This document shows positions 1 through 9,243 of a stretch of DNA of 64,000 bases, one piece after another; the stretch's first letter is position 1, and each line of letters starts with the position of its first letter. The notes below the pieces were generated by a model. It saw only the letters and a program-made list of their open reading frames with translations. It was not told the DNA's origin and did no database searches. Source of the stretch: Hymenobacter psoromatis (GTDB lineage: Bacteria > Bacteroidota > Bacteroidia > Cytophagales > Hymenobacteraceae); the NCBI GenBank assembly GCA_001596155.1, contig CP014771.1, positions 1,116,001 to 1,180,000 of the forward strand, written 5' to 3'. The translations under genes were made by a program, and so were the position numbers.

Positions 1-1
1 G

Positions 2-1273
2 GCCAGCAAAGAAATCGGCCCCACGCTCAAGCCGGGTTTGCTGAACCTGCGCGACCTGCGCAACCAGACCGTGCAGGCGCTGGGCTACCCCGATTTTTTC
101 TCGTACCAGGCCAGTGACTACGGCCTCACCCGCGAGGAAATGATGCAGCTCGTGCGCAAGCTCAACGACGAGCTGCGCCCGCTCTACCGCGAGCTGCACA
201 CCTACGCCCGCTACGAATTGGCCAAAAAATACCACGCCAAACAGGTGCCCGACTACCTGCCCGCCTCCTGGCTGCCCAACCGCTGGGGCCAGGACTGGGG
301 CAGCCTGGTGACCGTAAAAGGCATTAACCTCAACGCCGCCATCGCCAAAAAAGGCCCCGAGTGGCCCGTGCGGCAGGCCGAGCGTTTTTACGAAAGCCTG
401 GGCTTCCCGGCGCTGCCGCCCAGCTTCTACGAGAAGAGCAGCCTCTACCCCCTACCCCCCGGCGCGGCCTACAAGAAGAACAACCACGCCTCGGCCTGGC
501 ACATGGACCTGAACCAGGACGTGCGCAGCCTGATGAGTGTGGAGCCCAACACCGAGTGGTACGAAACCACCCACCACGAGCTGGGCCACATCTATTACTA
601 CCTCACTTACACTAACCCCGACGTGCCGCCGCTGCTGCGCCAGGGCGCCAACCGCGCCTACCACGAAGCCATCGGCAGCATGATGGGCCTGGCGGCCCAG
701 CAAAAGCCCTTTTTGGTGGGCCTGGGGCTGGTGGATGCTAAAACCCAGACCGACCAAACCCAGCAGCTGCTGAAGGAGGCGCTGCAATACGTGCCGTTTA
801 TCCCGTTTGCCTCGGGCGTAATGAGCGAGTGGGAAAACGCTTTTTATGCCGAAAACCTGCCCGCCGACCAGCTCAACGCCAAGTGGTGGGCGCTCTGCAA
901 GCAGTATCAGGGCATGGTGCCCCCTACCCCCCGCGGCGAGGAATACCTCGACCCGGCCACCAAAACCCACATCAACGACGACCCCGCGCAGTACTACGAC
1001 TACGCCCTGAGCTACGTGCTGCTGTTTCAGCTGCACGACCACATTGCCCGCCAGATTCTGCACCAGGACCCGCACGCCACCAACTACTACGGCAGCCGCG
1101 AAGTCGGCCGGTTTTTGCAGGATATCATGCGCCCCGGCAGCAGCCGCGACTGGCGCGTGGTGCTGAAAGAAAAGACCGGCGAAGACCTCTCAGCCCGCGC
1201 GATGGTGGATTATTTTCAGCCCCTGATGACCTATCTGCAAGCGCAAAACAAGGGGCGCAACTACACGATGTAA
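2..1273 (+). CDS. M2 family (ACE-like) peptidyl-dipeptidase, 5' truncated
   Basis: Zinc metallopeptidase of the M2 (angiotensin-converting enzyme-like) family, here only its C-terminal 423 residues. The frame is open from base 2, so the true start lies outside the window. The zinc motif HELGH is at bases 575-589 and the downstream glutamate ligand sits in HEAIGS (Glu at 665-667), the spacing of M2 enzymes. M2 peptidases release dipeptides from peptide C-termini and are usually exported in bacteria; the signal peptide would be in the missing part. Family assignment is secure; substrate is unknown. Confidence 0.93.
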   Translation, partial: ASKEIGPTLKPGLLNLRDLRNQTVQALGYPDFFSYQASDYGLTREEMMQLVRKLNDELRPLYRELHTYARYELAKKYHAKQVPDYLPASWLPNRWGQDWGSLVTVKGINLNAAIAKKGPEWPVRQAERFYESLGFPALPPSFYEKSSLYPLPPGAAYKKNNHASAWHMDLNQDVRSLMSVEPNTEWYETTHHELGHIYYYLTYTNPDVPPLLRQGANRAYHEAIGSMMGLAAQQKPFLVGLGLVDAKTQTDQTQQLLKEALQYVPFIPFASGVMSEWENAFYAENLPADQLNAKWWALCKQYQGMVPPTPRGEEYLDPATKTHINDDPAQYYDYALSYVLLFQLHDHIARQILHQDPHATNYYGSREVGRFLQDIMRPGSSRDWRVVLKEKTGEDLSARAMVDYFQPLMTYLQAQNKGRNYTM

Positions 1274-1524
1274 CCGGCTGGTAGCCCGCGCGAATAATAA
1301 ATTCAGCCCAAGTAGCAAGACAAAAGCAATGCGTGGCGAGGCTGATGTTTCTACTTGATTATCAGCCTGCTACGGTCTAGCTATTGGCTACTTACCTACT
1401 TCTACTTTAGCAGGTTAGCGTGTTTTTATCGCAGAAAACACCTGCATTGGAAGCCGTTGCGAGCAGCAGTTTATAGCCTACCAAAGCCAGGGCTTAAAAC
1501 GTGCGGGGAATTTACTGGACCTCT

Positions 1525-2880
1525 TCAATACGTGAATGCCCTACCCCCTACCATCACCTCCTGCGTCTGCGCATCGAAAGTGGCTTTGAGGCCGGTGTGG
1601 GCGGCTGCCGTGGTCATGATGTTGGCGATGGAGTGGCTGTAGCCGGCCTCCACGGGCGCGTGGGGCGGTTGGCGGCTGCGTATGCACTCCATCCAGTTGC
1701 GGATGTGGTTGGAGGTGAGCACGTCGCCGCCGGTATTGGCCGAGGCTACTACGGTTTCGGTGCTGGCCAGGCTGAATTCGGGCAGCAGGTTGGGCGGCAG
1801 GTGCATGGCGTCGGCGAAGGGCTTGGTGAGGCCGCCGGTGGGCGACACGCGGTTGGTATTCAGGTTCAGCTCGCCGCCGTTGGAGTAGTAGATTTCGGCC
1901 GGATGCTCGTCGCCGTTGTCCATGCGCGAGGCAAACGTGACCTGGAAGCCGGTGCTCGGGTCGGCGGCCGGGCCGTAGTCGAACACCGCCGTGATGGTGT
2001 CCCAGTTGCGGCGGCCGTCTTTCCACATGTAGATGCCGCCGTTGGCCACCACGCTGCGCGGGTGGGGTAGGCCCGTAAACCAGTGCACGGTGTCAATCTG
2101 ATGGCTCATCCACTGACCCGGCAGGCCCGACGAGTAGGGCCAGAACAGGCGGTATTCCAGGTATTTGCGCGGGTCGTAGGCTTCGGCAGGGCGGTTCATC
2201 AGGTAGCGTTTCCAGTCCACATCGGCTTCGCGGAGCTGGGCCACCAGTTCGGGGCGGCGCCAGCGGCCGGGCTGGTTCACGTTCCAGGTCAGCTCCACCA
2301 TCGTGATGGGGCCGAATTTGCCCGACTTGATGAACTGTTCGGCAGCCATATAATTGGCCCCGCTGCGGCGCTGCGAGCCGATTTGCACAATCTGCTTCGA
2401 CGCCTTGATGGCCTTGAGGGCGGCCCGGTTGTCGGCCATCGTTTCGGCAAAGGGCTTCTCCACGTAGGCGTCGCAGCCGGCCTGCACGGCCTCGATGGCG
2501 TGCAGCGCGTGCTGAAAATCGGCGGTGCCCACGAACACGGCATCCACGCTTTTGCTGGCGTAGAGCTCGTCGTTGTTGCGGTAGGCAGCCACGGGGTGGC
2601 CGAGCTTTTCCCGCCACAGGGCCACGCCTTCTTCGCGGCGCTTGCTCCAGATATCAGACACCCCTACCACGTCGAAATTCAGCGCTTTATAATGCTGCAA
2701 AAAGCAGGGCATGTGCGTGTTGCGGTGGCGGTCAGAAAAGCCCACTACCCCCACCCGCACCCGGTCATTGGCCCCGATGATGCGTTTGTAGCTGCTGGCC
2801 GACCAGCTCACGCGGGGCAATAAAGCGCCCGCGCCGGCCAGGGCCACTTGTTGAAGAAACTCACGACGGGGCTGCGACAT
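1525..2880 (-). CDS. Gfo/Idh/MocA family oxidoreductase with Tat signal
   Basis: 451-aa NAD(P)-dependent sugar oxidoreductase. The N-terminus carries a twin-arginine signal (RREFLQ, residues 5-10, then a hydrophobic stretch), so it is probably exported folded with its cofactor. The Rossmann start VGVVGF is near residue 43 and the family EKPF motif is at 141-144. It follows the double-DUF1080 gene on the same strand, separated by a hairpin repeat. In characterised Bacteroidota loci, such enzymes oxidise glycosides at C3 and DUF1080 proteins cleave the 3-keto product; that role here is inference from neighbourhood. Confidence 0.9.
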   Translation of the reverse strand: MSQPRREFLQQVALAGAGALLPRVSWSASSYKRIIGANDRVRVGVVGFSDRHRNTHMPCFLQHYKALNFDVVGVSDIWSKRREEGVALWREKLGHPVAAYRNNDELYASKSVDAVFVGTADFQHALHAIEAVQAGCDAYVEKPFAETMADNRAALKAIKASKQIVQIGSQRRSGANYMAAEQFIKSGKFGPITMVELTWNVNQPGRWRRPELVAQLREADVDWKRYLMNRPAEAYDPRKYLEYRLFWPYSSGLPGQWMSHQIDTVHWFTGLPHPRSVVANGGIYMWKDGRRNWDTITAVFDYGPAADPSTGFQVTFASRMDNGDEHPAEIYYSNGGELNLNTNRVSPTGGLTKPFADAMHLPPNLLPEFSLASTETVVASANTGGDVLTSNHIRNWMECIRSRQPPHAPVEAGYSHSIANIMTTAAAHTGLKATFDAQTQEVMVGGRAFTY

Positions 2881-2903
2881 AGCAAAGGGAGATTAAAAAA
2901 AAC

Positions 2904-2987
2904 AGGGTGCGGGGCTTGCCCCCGCTCGGCGTTGCACGATGCGCGCCGGGATTGTTCAACGCCGGGCGGGGGCAAGCCCCGCACCCT
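2904..2987. repeat. Hairpin repeat, family 2
   Basis: A perfect 22-bp inverted repeat (2904-2925 with 2966-2987) separates the DUF1080 gene from the downstream oxidoreductase and reaches its stop codon. The arm contains GCGGGGGCAAGCCCCGCACC, and the same arm recurs singly at 10760-10783. It could attenuate transcription between the two genes or be a passive dispersed repeat. Confidence 0.85.
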
Positions 2988-4368
2988 ACAATTCCTTGAG
3001 CTTGATGCTGCGGAATGACACGCGGTTGCCGTGGTCTTGCAGCAGCAGGTGGCCGGTCGGGGCCTCGCCAAAGTTGGGCCAGATGTGGTATTTGCTCTGG
3101 GCTACCAACTCGCGAAAGGCGGGCGAACCGCGCTCATATTCAAGCACTTTGGCACCGTTGAGGTAGTGCTCGACGTGGTTGTTGGGATAGACCACCACGC
3201 GGCCCACGTTCCACTCGCCGATGGGGTGCACGAAGCGGGCGGGCTTGTCGGCCGTTTTCAGGTCGTAGAGCGAGGCCAGGGTGCGGTCGCCGTCGCGGCC
3301 CAGCTTAGCGTCGGGGTGCAGGGCATCGTCGAGCACCTGATATTCGAGGCCGATGGCCGACATGTCGGTTTTTTCGGCCAGCGTCACAAAGTACTTCACC
3401 CCGCTGTTGGCGCCCGGCGTCAGCTTAAACTCAAAAGACAGGTCAAAGGCCTTGTACTCCGCATTCGTCACGATGTCGCCGCCGTTGGCCGCCTCCTTGC
3501 CTTCGGAGGGCAGCACGCTTATCGTGCCATCGGCAATCTGCCAGCCCTGGGCGGGGAAGGCAGTGCCTTTGGCGCTGCGCCAGCCCTGGCTGGTTTTGCC
3601 ATCAAAGAGCAGCCGCCAGCCGTGCTGCTTCTCGTAGGCATTCAGGTAGTTGGGCACGAAATTGGCCACGTAGATATCGGCCGGAAACGGGCTCGGCTTC
3701 AGGTCTTTGGTCTTGATGCGGATATTCTTGAAATAGACCTGGTGGCCGGCCTGCGCCGCATCGGTTACGGCGTGCACCTGCAAGCCGATGAAGCCTTTGG
3801 GGTCGATGGGGTCCACCACGTAGGCTACGGGCACGCCGTTGACCCAGGTTTTCATCTCGTTGCCGAGGCACTCCACTTTCATGTGGTTGTACTGGCCCAC
3901 TTTGAAGGCCGTTTTGGCCTGCGGGTGCAAATCGAGGGGGTAGAGCCACTGCCGGCGCGCCTCGTCGTAGATGCCGCCCGACCAGCTCCGCGCCGAGGGG
4001 TCGATTTCGACCTGCCGACCGTAAACCTTGCCGGGCGTCGCGGCCGCGTCGAAGTGACTGCGCGTCTGCACGCCCGAGTTGCTGGCCGGGTCGTCAATTT
4101 TGACATCCAGCTCCAGGTCAAAGTCGCCGTATTCCCTTTCCGTGACCAGAAACGTGTTGCCCGAACCAGCCACGCTCGTGCCCACGATGGCCCCGTTTTC
4201 GACCTTGTATTCGGCCGTGCCGCCCAGGCGTTTCCAGCCATTAAGGGTTTTGCCGTCGAAGAGATTTTGCCAGTCATCGGCCACCGGGGCCGGCCGCAGC
4301 TGAAACGAGGTGAGCAGCATCAAAGCCGCGCCGGCGGCCCGCACTACAGTCTGGCGAGAAGAATTCAT
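2986..4368 (-). CDS. Exported double-DUF1080 protein (3-keto-disaccharide hydrolase family)
   Basis: 460-aa protein with two DUF1080 domains in tandem. The first starts at WQNLFDGKTLNGW (residues about 33-45), the second at LLFDGKTSQGW (about 250-262). Start chosen at the ATG at 4368, where a hydrophobic export signal follows (residues 8-21); upstream codons in frame are not protein-like. DUF1080 domains have a jelly-roll fold, and characterised members hydrolyse or eliminate 3-keto-glucosides. Gfo/Idh/MocA oxidoreductase genes lie on both sides, one downstream on the same strand and one divergent, which fits an extracytoplasmic 3-keto-glycoside route. The exact substrate cannot be read from sequence. 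Confidence 0.88.
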   Translation of the reverse strand: MNSSRQTVVRAAGAALMLLTSFQLRPAPVADDWQNLFDGKTLNGWKRLGGTAEYKVENGAIVGTSVAGSGNTFLVTEREYGDFDLELDVKIDDPASNSGVQTRSHFDAAATPGKVYGRQVEIDPSARSWSGGIYDEARRQWLYPLDLHPQAKTAFKVGQYNHMKVECLGNEMKTWVNGVPVAYVVDPIDPKGFIGLQVHAVTDAAQAGHQVYFKNIRIKTKDLKPSPFPADIYVANFVPNYLNAYEKQHGWRLLFDGKTSQGWRSAKGTAFPAQGWQIADGTISVLPSEGKEAANGGDIVTNAEYKAFDLSFEFKLTPGANSGVKYFVTLAEKTDMSAIGLEYQVLDDALHPDAKLGRDGDRTLASLYDLKTADKPARFVHPIGEWNVGRVVVYPNNHVEHYLNGAKVLEYERGSPAFRELVAQSKYHIWPNFGEAPTGHLLLQDHGNRVSFRSIKLKEL

Positions 4369-4500
4369 GGGGGAAGGGGGTAGGCAAACTGTAGTTGAGA
4401 GGCTAAAAGTAAGCGAAGTTGTTTGTATTTTTCGCGAAGTGAATTCATAATTCACTTCTTCACGAACCTAACTTGCCACCGAATTTTTCCACCTCCTCCC

Positions 4501-5655
4501 ATGTCCAAAACCCTGCTTTCGCTCGTCGTGCTGCTCCTGTTGGGGCTGGCCAGCCATTTGGCCACTGCCCAAGCCGCGCCCCCTACCCCCTTGCGGGTGG
4601 GCATCGCCGGCCTCACGCACACCCACGTGCATGGCATTCTGGGCCGGGCCAAGCGCGGCGATATCGTGATTGTGGGCATTGCCGAGCCCAACCGGGAGCT
4701 GGCGCGGCGCTACACGCAGCAGTATGGCCTGAGTATGGACTTGGTGTATAACTCCCTGGAAGAGATGCTGGCCAAGACCAAGCCCGAGGCCGTGACGGCT
4801 TTTGGCAGCATTTATGAGCACCTGGGGGTAGTGCAAGCCTGCGCGCCCAAGGGCATTCACGTGATGGTGGAAAAGCCCCTGGCCGTGAATATGGACCACG
4901 CCCGCCAGATGGCCGCCCTGGCTCAAAAATACCACATTCACCTGCTCACCAACTACGAAACCACCTGGTACGGCTCCAATCGCGAGGCGTATAAGTTGGT
5001 GGACCAGGACCACGCCCTCGGCGATATCCGCAAGCTGGTGGCCCACGATGGGCACCAGGGACCCAAGGAAATCGGGGTGAATAAAGAGTTTCTGGATTGG
5101 CTCACCGACCCGGTGCAGAACGGCGGCGGGGCGCTGCCCGACTTTGGCTGCTACGGCGCCGACCTGATGACCTGGTTTATGCACGGCGAGCGGCCCTTGT
5201 CGGTGACAGCCAGCGCCTTGCATATCAAGCCCGATGTGTACCCCAAGGTGGAAGACGACGTGACCATCCTGCTCACCTACCCCAAAGCCCAGGGCATTAT
5301 TGAGGCGTCGTGGAACTGGCCCTACGCCCGCAAAGACCTCGAAGTGTACGGCCAGACCGGCTCGGTCATCGCCCTCGACCGCGACCACCTGCGCGTGCGG
5401 CGCACCGAAAAAGAGCCCGCTAAAGACGAAACCGTGGCCGCGCCCCCCGCGCCCTACGACGAGCCCTTTGCCTACCTGGCCGCCGTGGTGCGCGGCACCG
5501 CGCCCGAAGACGTGCTCTCCTCGCTCCCCACCAACATGCTGGTAGTCGAGATTCTGGACGCCGCCCGGCAGTCGGCCAAGGAAGGCCGCACGGTGCCGCT
5601 GCCCCGGCAGGGTGGGCCGCAACTCCCGGCCGGGGGTAGCAAAAGCAGCCAATAG
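4501..5655 (+). CDS. Exported Gfo/Idh/MocA family oxidoreductase
   Basis: 384-aa oxidoreductase with a Sec-type signal peptide (hydrophobic residues 5-22, then AQA). The nucleotide-binding start VGIAGLTHTH follows directly and EKPL is near residue 124. Start set at the ATG at 4501 because the signal begins there; the region upstream is the 132-bp divergent intergenic space shared with the DUF1080 gene. With the Tat-exported paralogue at 1525-2880 it could form a dehydrogenase/reductase pair around 3-keto intermediates. A strong hairpin terminator follows at 5692-5749. Confidence 0.88.
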   Translation: MSKTLLSLVVLLLLGLASHLATAQAAPPTPLRVGIAGLTHTHVHGILGRAKRGDIVIVGIAEPNRELARRYTQQYGLSMDLVYNSLEEMLAKTKPEAVTAFGSIYEHLGVVQACAPKGIHVMVEKPLAVNMDHARQMAALAQKYHIHLLTNYETTWYGSNREAYKLVDQDHALGDIRKLVAHDGHQGPKEIGVNKEFLDWLTDPVQNGGGALPDFGCYGADLMTWFMHGERPLSVTASALHIKPDVYPKVEDDVTILLTYPKAQGIIEASWNWPYARKDLEVYGQTGSVIALDRDHLRVRRTEKEPAKDETVAAPPAPYDEPFAYLAAVVRGTAPEDVLSSLPTNMLVVEILDAARQSAKEGRTVPLPRQGGPQLPAGGSKSSQ

Positions 5656-5691
5656 CGCGAGCGGCTTCGTTGCGCTGGTTGGCTGCATTTC

Positions 5692-5749
5692 CTACCCCCT
5701 GTCAAAAGCCTCACTATGATTGCATAGTGAGGCTTTTGACAGGGGGTAG
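5692..5749. terminator. Perfect 27-bp hairpin after oxidoreductase gene
   Basis: A 27-bp perfect stem (5692-5718 with 5723-5749) and a 4-nt loop start 36 bases after the stop codon of the preceding gene. The outer stem contains the CTACCCCC octamer and its complement. There is no long T tract, so the terminator role is inferred from position and strength. Confidence 0.7.
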
Positions 5750-5787
5750 TATTAAAGCTGTTCAGGAAGTCATTAGCCCGTCGTTCC

Positions 5788-5903
5788 GAGCTTGCCGAAC
5801 GTCATTCCGAGCTTGCCGAGGAATCTCGCCCGCGCCGTTCGGGTATCATTCAACGATGCGGGCGAGATTCCTCGGCAAGCTCGGAATGACGTTCGGCAAG
5901 CTC
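5788..5903. repeat. Dispersed hairpin repeat, family 1 (copy 1)
   Basis: Long inverted repeat with about 46-bp arms meeting around a 24-nt centre (core arms 5798-5833 and 5858-5893). The arm contains GAGCTTGCCGAGGAATCTCG. Other copies are at 14599, 33775 and 62041, with a diverged one at 63912. It lies between convergent genes. Confidence 0.9.
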
Positions 5904-5931
5904 AGCTAAACAAGCAGTCGCACAACCTACT

Positions 5932-6810
5932 TTAGCTTTCGAAATAATGCGCCTCCAAATCGGCCAGCAGGCCCGGCTGGGTGGGGTGCCAGCTCAGCCG
6001 CTGCTGCGTGAGGGCGCTGGTAGCGGGCATATCGAGGCCCACGAAGCGGGCCATCCAACCGAAGTGGGCGGCGGCTTCCTCGGGCGTTTTGGAAACGACC
6101 GGCAGGTTCAGGTGGCGGCCAATGACGGCGGCGATGTCGCGCATGGGAATGCCCTCGTCGGCCGCGCCGTGGTAGCTGACCCCGCCTACCCCCTGCTCCA
6201 GCGCCAGCCGGAAAAGGCGGGCCGCATCGAGCCGATGCACGGCGGGCCAGCGGTTATTTCCGTCGCCCACGTAGGCCGCCACGCCCGTTTGGCGGGCAAT
6301 GTCGATGAGGACCGGCACGAAGCCGTGGTCATTGCGGTCGTGGACGGAGGGCGCCAGGCGCACCACCGACGCGCGCACGCCTTTTGCCGCCAGGGCCAGC
6401 GCCGTGGGCTCCGACAAGCGGGGCGAGGTGGGGGCCGGGTCCTCTTCCGTGGCGGCGCGGCCGAGGCTGAAACCCGCCAGCCCACCCGTGACGAGCATAG
6501 GCCGGTCGGAGCCGGCCAGCGCTTCGCCGAGGGCCTGAATGGCGAGCTGGTCCGTTTGGCCGGCGGCCTCATATTCGGCAAAGTTGTGATTATAAGCCAG
6601 GTGGATGACGCCATCGGCGGCGGCCGCGCCGCGGCGCAGGCTGTCGAGGTCGTCGAGCGAGCCCCGATGGGCCTCGGCTCCGGCCGCGATTAGCGCCTGG
6701 GCCGCCTCCTCCGAGCGAGCGAGGCCGAGCACCTGGTGGCCCGCGCCGAGTAATTCCTGCACCACGGCCGAGCCGACAAAACCCGAAGCGCCGGTTACGA
6801 AAACACGCAT
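5932..6810 (-). CDS. NAD(P)-dependent SDR (epimerase/dehydratase-like)
   Basis: 292-aa atypical short-chain dehydrogenase/reductase. The N-terminal TGASGFVG (residues 6-13) is the dinucleotide-binding glycine motif, followed by an acidic/Ser-rich strand and the HLAYNH segment typical of extended or atypical SDRs. There is no signal peptide, so it is cytoplasmic. The AraC-family gene immediately upstream on the same strand may regulate it. A family 1 hairpin follows the stop codon. The substrate cannot be deduced. Confidence 0.85.
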   Translation of the reverse strand: MRVFVTGASGFVGSAVVQELLGAGHQVLGLARSEEAAQALIAAGAEAHRGSLDDLDSLRRGAAAADGVIHLAYNHNFAEYEAAGQTDQLAIQALGEALAGSDRPMLVTGGLAGFSLGRAATEEDPAPTSPRLSEPTALALAAKGVRASVVRLAPSVHDRNDHGFVPVLIDIARQTGVAAYVGDGNNRWPAVHRLDAARLFRLALEQGVGGVSYHGAADEGIPMRDIAAVIGRHLNLPVVSKTPEEAAAHFGWMARFVGLDMPATSALTQQRLSWHPTQPGLLADLEAHYFES

Positions 6811-6919
6811 AGTATGGTCCTTTAAATGAAGTAAGTTAGTACCCTACAAAAGTCCGGCAAGTAGCGGCCAGAAGCATTGCGCGGGTCAAACCATCTGCTG
6901 AAGAAATCAAACAATTTTC

Positions 6920-7849
6920 CTACCCCCGGAAATCGCCCGGCGTCAGGCTGGTGTGGCGCTTGAAGAAGTTGCAGAAGTGCGCCACGTCGGCGAAGCCCAG
7001 GCCGTCGGCAATTTCGGAGACGGTCCAGCTTGTTTGCTTAAGCAGGATTTTGGCTTCCTGCGCCACCCGGCTACTAATCAGGGCCGTGGTGGTGTGGCCG
7101 GTGGTTTCTTTGAGCACCCGGTTGAGGTGGTTGACGTGCACGGCCAGCTGGCCGGCAAAGTCGGTGGCCGTGCGCAGGCGCAGGCGCTGCTGCGGCGATT
7201 CCAGCGGAAACTGCCGCTCCAGCAAGTCGGTGAACCGGGCCGCTACCCGCCCCGATGCCGAGTGCGCGGGCACCAGCGCCGGGGCGGGCTGAAACTTCTG
7301 CACCAGGTGAATGAGCTCCAGCAAGTAGGCGCGCAGCAGGTCGTATTTGTAGGGGTAGTCGGACGCGATTTCCTGGGTCATCTTCTGAAAAATCGACCCA
7401 ATAGCCGCATATTCGGCCTCCGTCACCGGGAACAAGGGGTAAGCGCCGGGTTGAAAAACCGGCAGCTCATCCACCACCGTGCGGCCCCTGGCGGGCAGCA
7501 AAAACCCCTCGGTGAAGAGGCAGAAATAGCCGGTCTGGTCCTGGTCGTGCGGTAGCCAGCGATAGGGCACGCGCGAGGAGGCAAACCACAGGGCGCAATC
7601 GGCCACGTCCACCACCTGGTCGGCAAATTCTATCCGGCTGCGGCCGCGCATGAGGCTGATTTTATAGAACGCCCGCCGGTCGAAGGTCATCGGCGGGCGG
7701 TCGCGGTTGGCCAGCATCAGGTCGGCCACGTTGAAGACGTTGAACAGGCCGACTTCCCGCTGCTGGTCGGTCGGCAGCAGGGTATTTGGGGCGCTGCCGG
7801 CCTCGGGAGCCAGTTTGGCACGCAGCTCGGCGAGCGGGCGAGAAGTCAT
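6920..7849 (-). CDS. AraC family transcriptional regulator
   Basis: 309-aa regulator. The C-terminal quarter has the double helix-turn-helix of AraC/XylS proteins (segment with SEIADGLGFADVAHFCNFFK, then PGDFRG at the very end). The N-terminal part is a cupin-like sensing domain. It lies 109 bp upstream of the SDR gene in the same direction, a common regulator-reductase pairing. A TACCTTTG -7 box lies 20 bp upstream of the ATG. The ligand is unknown. Confidence 0.92.
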   Translation of the reverse strand: MTSRPLAELRAKLAPEAGSAPNTLLPTDQQREVGLFNVFNVADLMLANRDRPPMTFDRRAFYKISLMRGRSRIEFADQVVDVADCALWFASSRVPYRWLPHDQDQTGYFCLFTEGFLLPARGRTVVDELPVFQPGAYPLFPVTEAEYAAIGSIFQKMTQEIASDYPYKYDLLRAYLLELIHLVQKFQPAPALVPAHSASGRVAARFTDLLERQFPLESPQQRLRLRTATDFAGQLAVHVNHLNRVLKETTGHTTTALISSRVAQEAKILLKQTSWTVSEIADGLGFADVAHFCNFFKRHTSLTPGDFRG

Positions 7850-7868
7850 AAGGAATTATTGTAAAAAT

Positions 7869-7876
7869 CAAAGGTA
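7869..7876 (-). promoter_or_regulatory. -7 box of the AraC-family gene
   Basis: TACCTTTG on the minus strand matches the Bacteroidota -7 consensus TAnnTTTG and ends 19 bases before the start codon. No clear -33 TTTG was found at the usual distance. Confidence 0.55.
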
Positions 7877-7941
7877 AAGCCTTCTGCTCTTCCTTAAGAC
7901 CCGTGCCTACCCCTCCCCCACCGCCGCAACGCCGGGGCCAG

Positions 7942-8991
7942 CTAAACCCTAACCGCCAGCTGGCTTTCGGCCTGCGGCACCACTGCGCCGCGCAGCGCCT
8001 CGGCCAGCAGCGCGTAGGAATGCACGCGGGCCTCGTGGCTGAAAATATTGGTAACGGCCATGATTTCAGCCACCTGCGTTTGGTCGATAAAATCCTGGAG
8101 CTCCTGCCGCAGCGTGGCCGGGCCGCCAACGAACGCGTAGGCCAGCATGTGCTCGACCATTTGCTGCTGAGCGGGGCTCCAGAGCGCGGCCATCGACTCG
8201 ACGGGCGGGGGTAGCGGGGCCGGCCGGCCCGACACCACGCCCAGCATAAACTGCTGGAGCGACGTGGACAGCCACTGCGCCTCGGCATCCGTGTCGGCGG
8301 CCACCACGTTGACGCAGGCAATGACGTAGGGCGCGGCCAGCACCGCCGAGGGCCGGAAATTCTGGCGATAAATCTGTAACGCGTCCATCATCTGGGTGGG
8401 CGCGAAGTGGCTGGCAAAGGCGTAGGGCAGGCCCAGGGCCGCCGCCAGGTAAGCGCTGTCGGTGCTCGAACCCAGGATGTAGATAGGAACATCGAGCCCC
8501 TCGCCGGGGATGGCGCGCACGGCGCTGGTGCTGTTGCTGGCCGAGAAATATTGCTGGAGCTGCTGCACATCGCGCGGAAAATCCTGCGGCCCGCCAAAGC
8601 GGCTGCCCCGGATGGCCTGGGCCGTTATCTGGTCGGAGCCGGGGGCGCGGCCCAGGCCCAGGTCGATGCGGCCGGGGTAGAGCGTGGCCAGCGTGCCCAG
8701 CTGCTCGGCCACCACCAGCGGGGCGTGGTTGGGCAGCATAATGCCGCCCGAGCCCACCCGCAGCGTGCTGGTTCCGCCCGCGATGTAGCCAATGAGCACC
8801 ACCGGGGAGGCGCTGGCCACGCTGGCCATGTTGTGGTGCTCGGAAAGCCAGTAGCGGGTGTAGCCCAGCTTTTCTACCTGCCGGGCCAGGTCGAGGCTGT
8901 GGCGGAAGGTATCGGCGGGGGTAGCGCCGGCCACGATGGGGGCTAAATCAAGAACGGAGAAAGCGACAGAAGTAACAGCGGCTGACGACAT
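7942..8991 (-). CDS. LLM class flavin-dependent oxidoreductase (luciferase-like, group 1)
   Basis: 349-aa luciferase-like monooxygenase, MsnO8/group 1 type. Diagnostic segments are [24 protein letters not shown] and [10 protein letters not shown]. Start taken at the ATG at 8991 (MSSAAVTS); in-frame sequence further upstream is not family-like. Such enzymes use FMNH2 and O2 on small organic substrates, but many have unknown targets. It is divergent from the FAD oxidoreductase at 9244, with 252 bp between them in which no motif was recognised. Confidence 0.9.
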   Translation of the reverse strand: MSSAAVTSVAFSVLDLAPIVAGATPADTFRHSLDLARQVEKLGYTRYWLSEHHNMASVASASPVVLIGYIAGGTSTLRVGSGGIMLPNHAPLVVAEQLGTLATLYPGRIDLGLGRAPGSDQITAQAIRGSRFGGPQDFPRDVQQLQQYFSASNSTSAVRAIPGEGLDVPIYILGSSTDSAYLAAALGLPYAFASHFAPTQMMDALQIYRQNFRPSAVLAAPYVIACVNVVAADTDAEAQWLSTSLQQFMLGVVSGRPAPLPPPVESMAALWSPAQQQMVEHMLAYAFVGGPATLRQELQDFIDQTQVAEIMAVTNIFSHEARVHSYALLAEALRGAVVPQAESQLAVRV

Positions 8992-9243
8992 GGATATGGA
9001 ATAGCAAAGGGCGATAAGGAGTTGGTATAACCCTTTCCGCAGCAAATTGATTGCTTTTTGCCCCACCCCCCGTTAAGCAGCCAAACACCCGCTCTTGGTC
9101 AGGTTTATAAGGAGTGCCGGCTGAGTACCCTCCCGATGCGCCGGCCGCAGCCGGGCATTAACCCGTGCAACACTGGAATGCGCGGCGAATAACCTTTTCC
9201 TACCTGTTGATTTTTTCCTTTGATTTTTTCCTACCCCCTGCTT

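Noticed and set aside
1355..1642. 95-codon plus-strand ORF
   Set aside because: The second half is antisense to the oxidoreductase gene and the first half is low-quality intergenic sequence.
3031..4383. 450-codon plus-strand ORF opposite the DUF1080 gene
   Set aside because: Antisense open frame due to codon bias; the minus-strand product has two recognised domains.
5757..5780. AAGCTGTTCAGGAAGTCA, similar to the MITE terminus
   Set aside because: No matching inverted end was found downstream; probably a relic, not enough to call an element.
5670..5909. Short ORFs within family 1 repeats, also at 14516-14722, 33791-33976 and 61946-62155
   Set aside because: They encode the same peptide fragments only because they read through the same repeat arms; not genes.
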